Assembly (NCBI RefSeq): GCF_016801865.2
Contig: NC_068938.1
Location: 86,169,899-86,233,898, forward strand
Source of the DNA: Culex pipiens pallens
Taxonomy: Eukaryota; Arthropoda; Insecta; Diptera; Culicidae
Direction of reading: 5' to 3'
Length of the DNA: 64,000 nucleotides
Shown: positions 23,097 through 35,759 of the stretch, in pieces
Position numbering within the stretch: the stretch's first letter is position 1
Layout: every line of letters begins with the position of its first letter
The notes under the pieces: generated by a model
Seen by the model: only the letters and a program-made list of their open reading frames with translations
The model's database searches: none
What the model was told of the DNA's origin: nothing
Position numbers and translations under genes: made by a program

Positions 23097-23309
23097 GGGG
23101 AACTATTCCCTTTTTCAGCCTATTTATATTATCGGCCTATCAGCACTTTGCTCATGACTGGTCCAAAGTAATAAATAGCTCAAATAAAAGTGAGCAAACA
23201 ACTCTCCATTGTTGATACACTTGAAAAAGTTGATTTAATAGCGGAAAACGGCAAAAGTGATGATAATTGGTCGAACGGCTTAGAGTAATTAAAATGGGTA
23301 TATTTCCCC
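23097..23309. mobile_element. TA-flanked MITE, GGGGAAMTAT termini
   Basis: GGGGAACTATTCCC at the left is mirrored by GGGTATATTTCCCC at the right, with TA on both sides (23095-23096 and 23310-23311). It is 213 bp and non-coding. Nested in the 21.1-25.4 kb element. Confidence 0.85.
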
Positions 23310-23784
23310 TACAAGTGAACCGCGTGTGCCGCACGGTGCAGAGAAGCTCGCCATTCAGCTTCTACACACTAAATCGCGACTACCTTAAGTAGAAAGCCAT
23401 TGGCGTCACCAGCATTGAAAACTTTGAAAACGATATAAACAATGAAAAGCTTAGAAAGCTCCTATTGGAATCCAATGAACCCTGTTAAATAAACTTACGA
23501 CAAATGAAGTCTACATTTAGGCGATTTTAGGAGCGCACGGGAAACAAATTGATTGTAGCCGGATGAATGTCCTATGTCACAAAAGTTTTTGCATAAACAT
23601 TGGACAGTTATGCAAAAACGCATAGGGCAAAAGAAAACGAAAAGCTACGATATCTTACACGTAGTAGGAAACATCGGTAGACAAGCTACTACAAAACGAG
23701 TATAAGTCGAGCCACAAAATAGATGCGCCAGCATTCTTGCGCTAGTGTTTGAAGCTCAACTTGACAACTTGTCGACTTGGCGAC

Positions 23785-24660
23785 GAAGCGTCGAATATCG
23801 ATGCAGTGTGATTTTTTGACGATTTTTCCGATTAAAATTCGTGCTGAATCGACATATTTACGAAGATGAAAATGACGTCCAGCCTTAAAGTAAAACCTAT
23901 ACCTTTCTTTAGTAAGAAAGGCAAAAAGTAAATCGCACTAAAAATTGATCCGGATCGCCGATAGATGTCAAATTTGTTTCAGATGCTCACTCATGGTCTG
24001 TACTATGAATGTAGAAAAAAATTTCGGATAAAATCGGAAATAAAAAGTGTTGGCGAAGGTCACCAGGTGGGCTTTTACCTTTTTTTAGGGATTTTTTTTC
24101 TTTTGGTAGGTTAATCAAACGGCTCTAACTCCAGAACCAGATTATGGATCTGGATGAAAATTTGGGAGGTTGTAGAGCTCGAAAAATGCAATTTTTTAGA
24201 TAAATAAAAGATATGAAAATGAAAATTTTTGACCATATTTTCATTTGAAAACTGTGTATTTTGTTGAAAAGTCTGGCCGCATCCGAAAACAGATGGATAT
24301 TTCGAAATTCGGTCTCAAAATGACCCTTGTTCAGCACACCAGCTTTCAAATGCACTTTTAACAATCAAAATCGAAAATAGGGGAGCCGAGGATTACGTGA
24401 CACAAAATTTGGCAAAAATTTTACCACACACGGACATCACTCGAACTCCACGGAATTTATTTTCTCACAATTCGAGGGTTGGAGATAGACGAGTTCTTTC
24501 AAGGTGAATCGATAGAGCGTCAAAAATCGATGCAGTGTGATTTTTTAACGATTTTTCCGATTAAAATTCATGCTGAATCGACATATTTACGAAGATGAAA
24601 ATGACGTCCAGCCTTAAAGTAAAACCTATACCTTTCTTTAGTAAGAAAGGCAACATATTT
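23785..24660 (+). repeat. Direct repeat pair of ~150 bp
   Basis: The block CGATGCAGTGTGATTTTTT...TTCTTTAGTAAGAAAGGC occurs at about 23796-23933 and again at about 24520-24655 with only a few changes. The 585 bp between may be an insertion or a tandem duplication inside the TIR element. Confidence 0.85.
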
Positions 24661-25839
24661 TTGACACTTTGGCTCAATTCTGAGGGCAGATTTAGATTCA
24701 GCGGGCAAAATTACATGAAAAAACATGTAGTTGGACAATTTTCGAATTTCGTTTGGGTGGTCTCATATACTATTCCCTTGAAAATTAGACCATTTTCAAA
24801 TGAAGATCTCCTCTATCGAATGCAACCTGGTGCTTAACCTTTGGCCTGCGCTATTTCGAGATATTTGGGTTTTAAATTTGCATCTTTTTTACCTTAAAAT
24901 GGCTGTAACTTTTGACCCTCAAGTCCAAATTGACTTGTCAAAAAATACAAAAGTTCGCTTTTCAGTGTCCAAAAATGTCCCGAACATCACGTTTCTCTAA
25001 AACTTAACCCTGAATTGTTACGTTGAAAACCCTGATTTTCGAAGGTTTGCTCAGATGCTATGTTTAAATTTGGTCGTAAAAGGCGTAGATTGCGAGATAA
25101 AATCTAGAGTTTTTTTGAAAAGGACCTATAAGCTATTGTCTTCCATATGTTTATAAGACCTTATCAAAAAAATTCTGGAAATGTTGGTGTTTTCGACAAA
25201 GTTGCTTGAATTGGCAAGCCCAACAACTATCTAGAAGACAAAAAAGTTCCCAAAAATATTCCAGAAAAAATCACCCTGATCGTGAACCACACTAATTTTG
25301 CATGAAACCAAAAGTTGCCCTTTTCCATTTACAACAACTCTTCTGAAAACACCAAAGCTTCAAAACTTCACCATTTTTCGGAAATCCATTTTCCACTTAA
25401 TTTTGCGATCTGGGCCACTGTGCAATGGTCAGATTCTAGCAAATATTACAAAGCGAACACATGAGCACGTAAGATTATGTTTTTTTAACTATTTTGAATA
25501 CACAACTCGAATAGATTTTAATGAATTCCCTGTCGATAAATAAAATTGTAAATTTGTGTAAACATGCTGTGGAATCATCTTCAGCAAACATTGCGTACCC
25601 CCTTATTTTTGCTAACCCGAGCATGGGTAAATAACAAGGGAAATCCGTAATAACACCTTTCTCTGGTATCAATACCAAATTTTGGTATTCCTGGACCCTT
25701 TAAAATTTGTCTTAAGGATTATGCAAGAACAAAATGTGGTATCATACCAATTTAAGGAATTGTTTCGATATTGCAAAATAGCCGAATTTGACAATGGTTG
25801 GACACCACTTTTTGGTAACATTTTGGTATTACAGTATTT

Positions 25840-26260
25840 TATCAAATTCCTCTGAAACTATGGGAAAATTTTGACCAATGTTGACAAAATAATTAATTTT
25901 GCGCTAAAATGATGTCTCAAAGCGAATGCTTTCATTGAAAACCGGAAATTTCAAACTTGATTTTAAACATTTTTGATATAACCCCTAAAGAAATGACTTG
26001 AAATTGTGGAAAATTTTCTAAGTCAGGATGCCACATTTTGGTATTATTTTGGTATTGAAAGGTTTCATCAATTTTCTCTGAAACCATGGAAATTTTTCAA
26101 AAAAATTGACGAGATAATTTATTTTGTGCTAAAATGACTTGAAACCCAAAAATGTTAAAGCTGATTAAAAAAAAATTGTGATATACCCACTAATATTTTT
26201 TTTCAAAAACGTTGAAATTTCTCTAAGTCGGGATAACCAAATACTTTGAAAAACGAGTCA
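25840..26260 (+). repeat. Two ~226-bp tandem units
   Basis: CTGAAACTATGGGAAAATTTTGACC at 25852 recurs as CTGAAACCATGGAAATTTTTC at 26078, followed in both by GACAAAATAATT-like, GCGCTAAAATGA-like and TGATATA.CC blocks. The same pattern appears in the tandem repeats at 54.2-54.7 kb. Confidence 0.7.
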
Positions 26261-27289
26261 ATCAACAGATTATTGAATTTTGGTGAATTTCAATCCAGTT
26301 TCATTTTAATAATACTTATTTTTCAATCTTGTTATTTTCAGAAGCTTCAAGAACTTCATGCACAGGCCGTTCATCAATGACAAATGCATTCGACGTGGTG
26401 AAGGATATCACTAAGAACAACATGGAATCATCAGGTGAGTAGATTTGGCTGTTGCATATGGATCATTTCCGTTTTTTTTTTTTTCACTAACTGCAACTGC
26501 TGCACTAAAAATGGTATGAAAATACCAAATTTTGGTATTACTTGTGCAAATACCAGCGACCAAATTGTGCTCTTGGTTGTCCAGTAATAGATGGTAAAAT
26601 ACCATGAAATCATACCAAAATCATGTATGTGGAAGACCACGGGAATACCAAAATATGATTTTCCAAGGGCGCGGGAATACCTAAAATTAAAACCATGGCA
26701 ATAAATACCAAGTTTTGGTATTCAAGCAATGTTCAAAAATCCAGATTGAATTGGTATTGAAATGATTTTATTTTGTGTGGTATTATTTTACCTTTGGAAT
26801 AACATGGTTTGGTATTGTTGTGCCCTTGCACACAAGGCAACCAAGGGCACATTTTGGTCGCTGTTATTTGCCCAAGTAATACCAAAAGGAGAATGGGCAA
26901 ATTTGTATGGGAGCTGGTCCAAGGATGTACACGAACGGGACCAACTTTTTTCGAAAGATCTCGCCGAGACATGAAAAAAAGTCTTCTGGACCAACTCTCT
27001 AGACCCCGGGGTTCAAAAGTTACAAGCTGTTGAAGTTTAAGCATTTTGGGTAAAAATGTATAAAAAATGGTATTTTTACTATTTCTAAAATCATTCATAA
27101 AATCTCTATTTTATTATGGATTTCGATAATCTTGACTTCATTAGACGCGTATCAGCAAAAGCTATGAGTTCTGATATGTCTTAGCATGATTTAAACATGA
27201 ATTCTCTTGTTTCTATCCGTTTGAACTGTTTGTGCAAGAGGCATACTATAGACACAATTCGAAACTTCAAGATTTTGAAACCGGATCCT

Positions 27290-27710
27290 ACCCAGACTGC
27301 TTCAGTGAGTATGGAAGGCTACAGTGCAATGTTGTAACAACTTATTGGGATGTTCTGAGTCATCCGAGAACTCCTGGGAGTTAAGACCGGTGAGTCTACC
27401 GCCGTAACAAGCAAGAGGTCGGCGGTTTTTGACCGCTGATCATACCCGCATAGCTTCAGTGAGTATGACAGACTACTTTGCTAATTGATTGGAATGTCCT
27501 GGGTCATTCTATGACTCCCTGGAGTTAAGATCTGTGGGTCTATTACCGTAACAAGCAATATGTCGATCGGTTTTCATAACGGATCATACCCGCATAGCTT
27601 TAGTGAGTATGATAAAATACCTTAATAATGTTTTGAAATGTCCTGGGTTCGCCTAGAACTCCCTGGATTTAAGATCTGTAGGTCTATTATCGTAACAAGC
27701 AAATTCGCCC
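27290..27710 (+). repeat. Three ~145-155-bp tandem units
   Basis: The repeated elements per unit are ATCATACCCGCATAGCTTCA, GTGAGTATG, GGRATGTYCTGGGTC, ACTCCCTGGAGTTAAGA.C and CGTAACAAGCAA. Units start near 27300, 27455 and 27600. The TACCC and GTGAGTATG motifs recall splice or protein-binding sites, but no function is evident. Confidence 0.85.
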
Positions 27711-27902
27711 ATTCTCCTTTGGTATTCCCGTGTTATTTACCCCTGCTTGGGAACCCATAGATATACGAAGGTGCGCATGGTTGCTTTAGATTATTCTGTA
27801 TCATTTATTCCAGAAATTTTAAATTTTATTTATTGGCCTGGAAATCACTGAAATTCAATTCTGTCAACTGGGACGTGTTTGGGAAGCCCAAATCTATCAT
27901 AT

Positions 27903-30842
27903 CTTTACAAAAGCGATGCGTTTGTTGACATCAACATCAAACATTTGAGTTGTGTAATACTTTGTTTGACAAGAAAATCTTTTGAAGAGAGGGAAAGGCT
28001 TTTTATACATGCTTAAAAGAAAATAAGAGGATATCATAGCATAAACTATCAGATCTTGAGTAGCAGATTGAGCGATGGAATATTTCAAATTTTGTAACTT
28101 AGACGAAAAATACAATTTCTACCCACCCTCGACAGCATTGTAATAGTTTGGTGCAAAAGAGAGGGGACACCCATAATGCAACTTTTAGAGACACCCAGCA
28201 AGCTACCGAAAGTTCAAACAACCAAACTAAGCAAATGCTCCGCTCAACTAGAAGAGCACAAGACACGAGCAAGTGAGCCGAAATAAAATGGCACAAAACA
28301 TGAAAAAGTACACCCAATCGTGCACCCAACAGTCAACAGTCGGGTCTCAACAGAGAACTAAATCATGCAGAGGAAGAAGCGAAAAAAAACATATTTAATC
28401 CTATCTCTTTATTTAATCTTAATTAATCGTAAAAGTCATGAGAGACAAATGTTGCATAATTATTTCGTTTCTTCTCCTTTCAACTTGACTCGTCTGGATC
28501 GCTCCCTCTCTCCTTCTCTCGCTCTGTCTTTTGCGCTCGGATTGAACCGCCACCGATTGAATGCTCTGCTCACGAAGCTCACGAGGCTCTTCGACAGGTC
28601 CATAAATCACATCGATTTGAATGGAATAATCGCAACACTGGAGCCGACGCCGCCGCCACCGCACATATTCGTGAAAGTGCTTCATTATGGAAATACACAC
28701 ACCTAACCTGCTATTTTGCTAGAAATTAGTGCGCTTCGATCGGTCGATCGGATTCGGAATGGGGCCATGTTTGTTCGACATATATCTTTAAAGAAAGTTA
28801 AAGATACATCTGATTTATTTATTTGTTAAATGCAAACAAAAAATATTGTTTCCCAAATCCCCAGAGGAAACCTCATTTTTTGACATTTGTTACTTTACCA
28901 ATGTTAACTTGTTAAAAAAGTTAGTAGTTTCACAACAGGGTAGCATTTTTTTTTTTAGTAATATTTCAAAAAGTAAATTTAAAATTGTCAGAAACATCAA
29001 AAAGCTAATCATGATTTCACTTGACTGTAAATTTGTTTTTCTATTACTATCAATCTTCAAATTTTCATACCTCAATTTTTTAGGCTAAATGCCACAACAT
29101 TTAAAAAAAATTAACAGAAATTCTAATTTGCTTAACAACTTGATCGATTTGCACGTATGTAACCTATTAAGCTGGATTGTGATCGTCAAATATTCTAGTC
29201 AAAATATTGAAATTTTAGAAATGAATGAATGTCAATTGATTGTACATTTATAATTAACTTTTTTTCTAAACCCAAATTCGATAATGTAAGTAAATCACAG
29301 TTTGCCAAATAAACAAACTTTGGAAAAGAAATATAAATAATAAATAAATAGTTAGAGTGTGCCATATTCCGATAAAAATAATGCCCTTTACTAGCTATTT
29401 TTAGCATCTTGCAAAACAAAGCCTCATCGCACACCAACAAACACACACAAACTTCGCTGGACCCCACAAAACTGTTGTTAGATCATAAATTAATATTTAT
29501 GTGTGGCTTCGTTCCTTCCCTCTCCCTTGTTGGCGGGATGGCTTTACGGTATCTCTCGCACTTTGGATGCTGTTTTCTCCCTTCTCGCTCAACAACATCT
29601 TCGGCGGTTCGTGTTCTCCTGCCAGCTTTGCGAACCAGATCTCTACCGCCGCTCACCTCTTGGGTGAAAACGAAATCAGCTTAAATAGGTCAGTTTTTTG
29701 GCAACAACTTATAGCTAGACGGCCGAGTCGGTGCCCGCACAAAGATGCAAAGTTTGCGAAAATTGTTAACTGTTGCACGGGTGTTGGTGGAAGTGCAATT
29801 TTGGTTGTGTTTGTGAGAGAGAGGAAATTCTGAATTATTATCTTAAAATGAACAAAAGAATGTTAAAACTGACGCAAGACATTGTTTATGAAAATCTAAC
29901 AAAACTGTTAATGCTTCATATTTAGCTTACTCGTTTGAAAAAAAATATTGAATTTGAAAAAAATTGCGTGATACTTTGGATCTTTAACTATCTTTTATGC
30001 GCTGTACGAAACGTCCTTTAGTATGTTCAAAAAAGTACCCCCTCCATTTTTTAACATCCAACTAACTTTAGGGAAAATAAGGACTTTTTGTCCATCTATC
30101 TAGCATCTGAAGAAGGAACTAAGCGGTGCTGAAACGTCAGACAATCTAAAATAAACGGTCCACTAGTTTCTGACTGAAACGTCGAAAAAAGCAATCGCTA
30201 CCTGGAAAAAAATCAACAACAGTCGAACTCTCAGAATCATATTTCGCAAAATGGCTTCCCAATCAAATTCAACAAAATTTCAATGAACTCAGAAATTGCA
30301 AAAAGACCAACATACATTTTTCTGCATTGTTTTTAATTTTTATGTATCTGTGAGCACATTTTGTTAAATATATTCAGTAGTAACAAAGTACATTAGTAAA
30401 AACAACAAAAAATCAAAGAAATTAGAGCAAAAAAAAATATTTCAAATCAATAAAGTAAAGTAAGTTTTCAAAATTTCAATAAAGTAATTTGTAAAATGCG
30501 TTATACAAGTCACTTTTAACTGTTTGAGCACCTTATTTTGATATTTTTGTTTTCAGATCGAACAGACATAGAACTATAATTGCAATTAGTAAATTGATTT
30601 CCAAATTTGATGCATTGATATACTTATACTGATTCTATTCTATTCCCCAGATTCCCATTCCTCAGAATGACCCACTCTCCAGGAATATTTAGGATCTTGA
30701 AAAAACTATGTTATACATATTCCCATTTGACATGATGCCATTAAGAATATAGTTTCCCTTCTTTAAAAAAGAAAAATTCAACGCTAAAGGTAAAATTATT
30801 TTTTTGTCAGCAATAAGTCAAGTCAAAACAGGTTTTCCTTCT
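27903..30842. other. Largely unique non-coding sequence
   Basis: Mixed sequence at 28.1-28.7 kb and 29.4-29.83 kb separated by AT-rich DNA. The 29.5-29.7 kb island is open in two plus-strand frames with moderate codon bias but no motif or splice site I would trust. No bounded repeats were found apart from short homopolymers. Confidence 0.4.
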
Positions 30843-30846
30843 TTAA

Positions 30847-31390
30847 GGGGTTACATATATGTAAATCGGCAAAAATTTCAGAGTTTGGTATGAGCACACA
30901 CTTACACTTTTTTTTTAATCTGTTTCCAAGGCACTTAAATATACATTTCCAACTATTTCAAAAACAAATTTGAAGACATTTGGTTTTATCATTGACGAGA
31001 TATAGTGCATGACGAAAGCCGATTTTCAAAAAGTTTGTTTTTAAAAATAGATGAGAATATTTTGTAGTTTTTCATATAAAAAATCGTTAGTTTTTGATTT
31101 TTGTATTTAAAAAAGCGAAATTCAAAAATAGGGCTTCGTCATGCACACGGGATATGTCTTGAGTGTTTTCACACCAAATTTCAGCCAATTTGGTCCATCT
31201 CATCTCGAGATATCAGAAAGTTTGACAGTTCGCCATGTGCATGACAAAATTTCAGGCTTAAATCGTCTGTCACTCACTATAATCATGAAATATTTTCATG
31301 AAACTTTTAGAAGTGACCAGAAATAATCTTTTGAAAAGATTTAATAAATTTTCCAAAACCTGAAATTATGAGATTTTCTACATGTACCCC
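30847..31390. mobile_element. TTAA-flanked MITE, copy A
   Basis: GGGGTTACATATATGTAAATC at the left is mirrored by ATTTTCTACATGTACCCC at the right, with TTAA directly outside each end (30843-30846 and 31391-31394). TTAA targets are characteristic of piggyBac-type transposition. It is 544 bp and non-coding. The interior CATGCACACGGGATATGTCT and CCAATTTGGTCCATCTCATC blocks recur at 35.9 kb and 50.7 kb. Confidence 0.75.
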
Positions 31391-31394
31391 TTAA

Positions 31395-32247
31395 AGATGC
31401 ACAGCAAAAAAATGTAATGGTAAAACCGCATGAAAAAGCACTCATGTTGAAAATTGCGTCGTTTATGGACATCCTCTGAGTCGAAACAGTTTTCCTTTCT
31501 TTAAAGATGGACAATTCTACTTCAAAAATGAAAAATTCAACTTTTGTCAGAAGTCAAAAATTATATTACATAATAAACAAACTTTTCTGGGGAAATGGTC
31601 ATTCTGGGGAATGGAATTCTGGGGAATAAGATAGAACCACTAAGAGTATTTTTCAACGATCCAAAATATGCTATAAATAGTAAGTATTATTTAAATTTGT
31701 CGATTCATAGAATACAAAAGAAATATTAACTTTGAAAATATTTGCAACTTTGAAAATATTTGCAACGGCCTTATAAAGCATTCCTCAATTTTGAAAAAAA
31801 AAAATATAATCTTGAGATTAAATTATGCCAAGAAATCGCTAATGCCTGGCCTTCGAATGTTTTGATATCATTACAAGTAATGAAGCCCCAGCCACTCCGA
31901 GCAGTTCCTCCACGGTCACTGTCCAAGGTTTCACCGCCTCTCCTCCCGGTGGGCAGTAAATGGCGGGGCGCATCTCCGCACGGCCATCGGTTCAGTTTTT
32001 GCCCTCTTTTTCCATCCGGAAAAAGTTCATTTCTCTTCCCTCCCCTCCTCCACCCCCCGATTTACCGTAAGAATAATCATCGACCTGTAATTACCAATAT
32101 CCATTGTACTAGCGAGAGAGTCTTGAGGCCGCAATCTGCCGCCGCCGCCGCCGTGGCCCCCCCACAGCACGGGAATTATTACCCACTCCGACCGATCTCC
32201 GACCGGCCATGTGCTAACAAACGATTCATCACTTCGATTGCGCGCCG
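31395..32247. other. Unique sequence, GC-rich from 31.87 kb
   Basis: Becomes GC- and C-rich at 31.87-32.25 kb, with a (CCG)n run near 32137 and CCGACCGATCTCCGACCGGC. It lies upstream of the ORF at 32248, as a promoter or 5' UTR would. I see no clear core promoter. Confidence 0.35.
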
Positions 32248-32457
32248 ATGGTTAAGGGTTTTTATTTCACTCTCGTTGTTTGGGGACTGCTGCTGATGGC
32301 TCTTCGTGTGGTGGATGATGCGCATAAGTGCAGCCGTTTAGTTGCATTCAAATCCGTCCGTCCGTCCGAGAGTGGTGACGACGGCTCACCTGATTTATTT
32401 ATAGACCCCAGCAATCCCACGGAGGGACCCCAAGCGAGAGAGACCTCATCATCGTAG
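32248..32457 (+). CDS. Hypothetical short secreted-protein ORF
   Basis: An ATG in fair context (GCGCCGATGG) opens a 69-codon frame. Residues 1-20 (MVKGFYFTLVVWGLLLMALR) have the basic-hydrophobic pattern of a signal peptide, followed by an acidic, Ser/Pro-rich tail (SESGDDGSPDLFIDPSNPTE). A frame offset by +1 from 32459 continues with GC3-rich codons (RLASLAAYEEMHELIYDGEE), so a downstream frameshift or an unrecognised splice is possible. No family is recognised. This could equally be chance in GC-rich 5' DNA. Confidence 0.28.
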   Translation: MVKGFYFTLVVWGLLLMALRVVDDAHKCSRLVAFKSVRPSESGDDGSPDLFIDPSNPTEGPQARETSSS

Positions 32458-33753
32458 GGTGATTGTGCCCCGTCACGATGCTACAATGTTGCGCAATCGC
32501 TTGGCGAGCCTGGCTGCCTACGAGGAGATGCACGAGCTGATCTACGACGGTGAAGAGTCTGCTTGGAGCTCACCGCACAATCTGTTTACAGCGCTGGTAT
32601 TAGCCACTATACTAAACTCGCGGAGGACTTTGAATACTAGGAATAGGGCAAATTTGCCGACTAGGAGCGAATGCTTAGGGTGGTCCATCCACATGCATGG
32701 AGAAAATCAGTTCCCAAAATTAGGCTAAAGATTTTTTTTTTCGCAAAATGAAGAACACAAATCAAATATGCACAGAGTAGTACGGACGCGCTATTACCTC
32801 ACTTAGGAAGACAAACGTTACCCTTAACAGACAAAAGTGATCCACCCTAACATAGCAGAAGCGACGGCAGCACCACGGATTGATTTATGCTCGCTCAGCC
32901 ACTCAGTTCAGAGGTAGGCAGCCAGTGAGGTTGCGAGCCCATGACGAACCTAGTTGGTGCATTTTTGCATGTGATGCAATTGTTGTGCTAGAGCGGATGG
33001 TAATCGGATCAGTTCGCTTCACGAAAATTTCACAACTACGAGAATTTGTTGGCTTTTTACTTGAAAATTGGCTTTCAAAAAGATGTGAACTTCCGAACTT
33101 CTGAGCAAAGATACAAGATTTGTAATTGAAAAAAAAATCTTACCAGAACTCGCACCATTACTAAATTTCAGCGCACAAATTGCAAACAGCTGATAGCCTG
33201 TGATTCACCACATCGAAATCTGCACAAAGAACATCGAATACGCCTTCTCTTTTCCTTGATCTGGAACTGGTTGGTTTAAGTCGGCGCTGGGCAAACCATC
33301 ACCAGGAGGTTCCCAACAGCTTCTCCCGTTGGGGTTGCTTCTTCGGGAATTGCTGCACATACACACTCAAACCGAAAAAAAGCAGGCAATCACCGCACTG
33401 ATGAAGTCACTTTTTCCCACTTTTAAGTACGATTAATCGTTGATTCGTTGCTGTTCGCAAAACTCTCTTTGCCCCTCTTGGACCACTCCGCAGCTCTAGG
33501 TTTGCTGGCCATAGAAAGAGGAAGAAGGTTGTAGAAGACAGCTGCTGGCCCCGGTGCTGCCGGAAAAAAATAGTAGCTGCCCAGGCCACGACGGCCAGGG
33601 GTCGCGAGAAAAGCCCCCAACGCTGACAACTTGTCGATGTTGTGCTATGTTGGCACACTTTTTAAATTGAATTGTGTTTCTTTTCAACTAAAAATAAAAC
33701 GAATAATAATAAATCCATTTGAACCATAAAGTATCTACATCTCATTGAATTGT
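32458..33753. other. Mixed unique sequence, possible exon 32.46-32.63 kb
   Basis: The +1-offset GC3-rich frame occupies 32486-32630. Beyond that the DNA is mixed, with a GC-richer island at 33.27-33.65 kb open on the minus strand in several frames but without motifs. Confidence 0.35.
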
Positions 33754-33863
33754 GGATAATTCTCTACCAACTCACACGAAATCGGGAAAAGTTGCAGTTG
33801 CCCCGACTCCTCTTCGATTTGCGTGAAACTTTGTCCTAATGGGTAACTGTTGTCCCTGATCAC

Positions 33864-34963
33864 TAGGCTTAGTGATTTTTCACGCTCAAAAATTGCAAAT
33901 TTCACGGGGACCTTAATTTCAAAACACCAAATTTCACGGAAATTTCGCGGAACGTGAAAAATGTTAAAATAACTCTGAAAATCTTATGTTTAAATCACAG
34001 AAACTACTTTTTATGCTTCATTATATATTATTCTTCAATAAACTAAATAAAATCTTCACTAAATTTGAACGTGACACAATTTTAATGCAAGATTTAACAA
34101 TCTTGTCCAGCCAAAATGGTTTAAATAATTTGAACATTCTGCGACATTTTACCCTGTTAAAAATATGTTTATGGTTTTCATTCTCACCATTAAATTTAAA
34201 ATCAGTACGCAAATATAATTTAATATGTAACGAAATCTTTAAAATTTTATTCAAAATCAGAACAGAAAAAAAAGAAAAGATGGTACTTTTTTAATTTCCA
34301 CGGGAATTATCCAACCAAATAATCAAATATCGTGAAATTTGAACAGGACTCAGAACAAATTCTGAAATTTCTAAAAAAACAATCTAACGCAAAAAAATAC
34401 TCGTTCAGTCAATTCAAACAAATTTTGGTTGAAATAAACCGAAATTTGTAAAAATAAAACTTTTTTGGTATGAGAATAACATCTTCCATGTGTTAACTTG
34501 ATGATTCCGATAAAATGTTTTTTTAATTTGAGCGATTTTTGTTAACATGATTTAAATAATCGCAGCATTCTTTCCTCAGTAAATGTTGTCACAATTTTAC
34601 ACGGAGAAAAAAGAGTTCCCAAAATCGTGAACAAGCATTCATGAAAATGGGAACCTCGAACAAAGTGTTCAAATCCCATGGTACGATTTTGAAAAACGTA
34701 CCATGAAATTTGAACACTTTGTTCGTGGTTCTCATTTTCATGAACGCTTGTTCACGATTTTGGGAACTCTTTTTTCTCCGTGTATGTAAATTTATGTCTT
34801 GCTAACAATCACTTAAAAAGTCTTTATGGATGAAATTTTTAGTATGTTGTTATTACATGGAATTCATTTGAGAAAATGGATAAATTTCACTGGATTTCAC
34901 GGAAATCTTGAAATTTCACGAATTTCACGCTGTCCGCGAAATCGTGAAAATTCACTAACCCTA
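33864..34963. mobile_element. hAT-type non-autonomous element, 8-bp TSD
   Basis: The termini TAGGCTTAGTGATTTTTCACG and (complement) TAGGGTTAGTGAATTTTCAC pair almost perfectly, and CTGATCAC is duplicated outside (33856-33863 and 34964-34971). An 8-bp TSD with TAGGG-type ends fits the hAT superfamily. The interior 1.1 kb is AT-rich without transposase, with repeated TTTCACGGAAATTTC motifs at both ends. A TA-type MITE is nested inside. A diverged relative may start at 49073. Confidence 0.88.
34600..34782. mobile_element. Palindromic TA-flanked MITE nested in the hAT element
   Basis: CACGGAGAAAAAAGAGTTCC at the left is mirrored exactly at the right and the arms stay complementary for about 75 bp, so the whole 183 bp is one hairpin. 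TA flanks both sides (34598-34599 and 34783-34784). It is the third nesting level at this locus. Confidence 0.9.
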
Positions 34964-35759
34964 CTGATCACGAATCCGAGGTCCTTTTTTTATATCTCGT
35001 GACGGAGGGACGCGCCTTCAAAATCATTTTTTTTTTTGTAATTGTTTGCTCTACAACTTTGTAGAACATTGTTACACTCATAAAAATAACCCTGCAAAGT
35101 TAGAAAAAACACGAAATTTTAAAATGAATATTTTGTTCTAAATGAAAAAATTACCCTTCTGGGTCAATGTAGATTCAAAAAGTACATTAAATTTCCCTTA
35201 AAATGACATGTTCCAATTTTTTTTACAGTCAAGTAACGGAAAATGGCAGAGTTTTTAAAACTTTTTTAGTGTTTTTTTTCGATGAAAAATACGTTTTTTT
35301 CGGAATTTTGAGTACTCCATCAAATCGGGCGTACAATTTTACATAAAAGTCCCTTTGGCACCAAATTTCTATCTCATCACCGTTTCACACAGCTCCAAAT
35401 TATTGAAAAACACCTCTTTTTTCGCATGTTCAAAAATGGAAGGGGTCGTACCGCCCCTCCGTCACGAGATATCAAAAAACGGACCTCGGATTCGTGATCA
35501 GGGACAAAAGTTAACCCTTAGGACAAAGTTTCACGCAAATCGGAGAGGGGTCGGGGCAACTGCTGTGTGAGTTAGCGGAGAATTACCCATATACATTCAC
35601 TGATAAATGTGAATGTCCAACTAATAGATTTAATGTTGATTGGTGTAACCAAACACACTTCAAACTTTATTATCTGAAGCCCTCATTACAATCATTCCGG
35701 ATAATCAAATCACAAAAAAGAATTTCGTTGTCTTTTATTGGGTCGTTGAGATAAAATAT

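Larger units (their letters stand above)
21104..25422. mobile_element. 4.3-kb TIR element carrying nested insertions
   Basis: The left end CACAGTGGTCCAGATCG is mirrored by CGATCTGGGCCACTGTG at 25406-25422. The inverted match extends at least 200 bp inward (AAGTGGAAAA.GGATTT, GGGCAACTTTTGGTTT, ATCAGGGTGATT, TATTTTTGG.AACTTTTTTGT). No transposase frame remains. The interior hosts a retroposon (21523-22849), a MITE (23097-23309), a repeated 150-bp block and CCTTTCTTACTAAAG / CTTTAGTAAGAAAGG inverted ends that may mark another nested element. A related end is at 45195-46140. Confidence 0.75.
25520..27900. mobile_element. TIR element with TACCAAATTTTGGTA-type dyads
   Basis: The outer block at 25530-25650 (AATAAATAAAATTG, GGAATCATCTTCAGCAA, GGGTAAATAAC) is mirrored at 27725-27850. 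Internally, TTTGGTAT / ATACCAAA dyads recur at least 15 times between 25.67 and 27.08 kb, and CCCATTCTCCTTTGGTATT at 27709 mirrors AATACCAAAAGGAGAATGGG at 26877. There is no transposase frame. The exact end bases are uncertain. Confidence 0.65.
33754..35588. mobile_element. Foldback family 2, copy with collapsed left arm
   Basis: The left end GGATAATTCTCTACCAACTCAC and the right end GTGAGTTAGCGGAGAATTACCC match the family ends at 54959-56309. The left arm is present only as 33754-33863 plus 34972-35020, then jumps to the right arm (35035-35588), so most of it was deleted. A hAT-type element interrupts the left arm. Confidence 0.82.
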
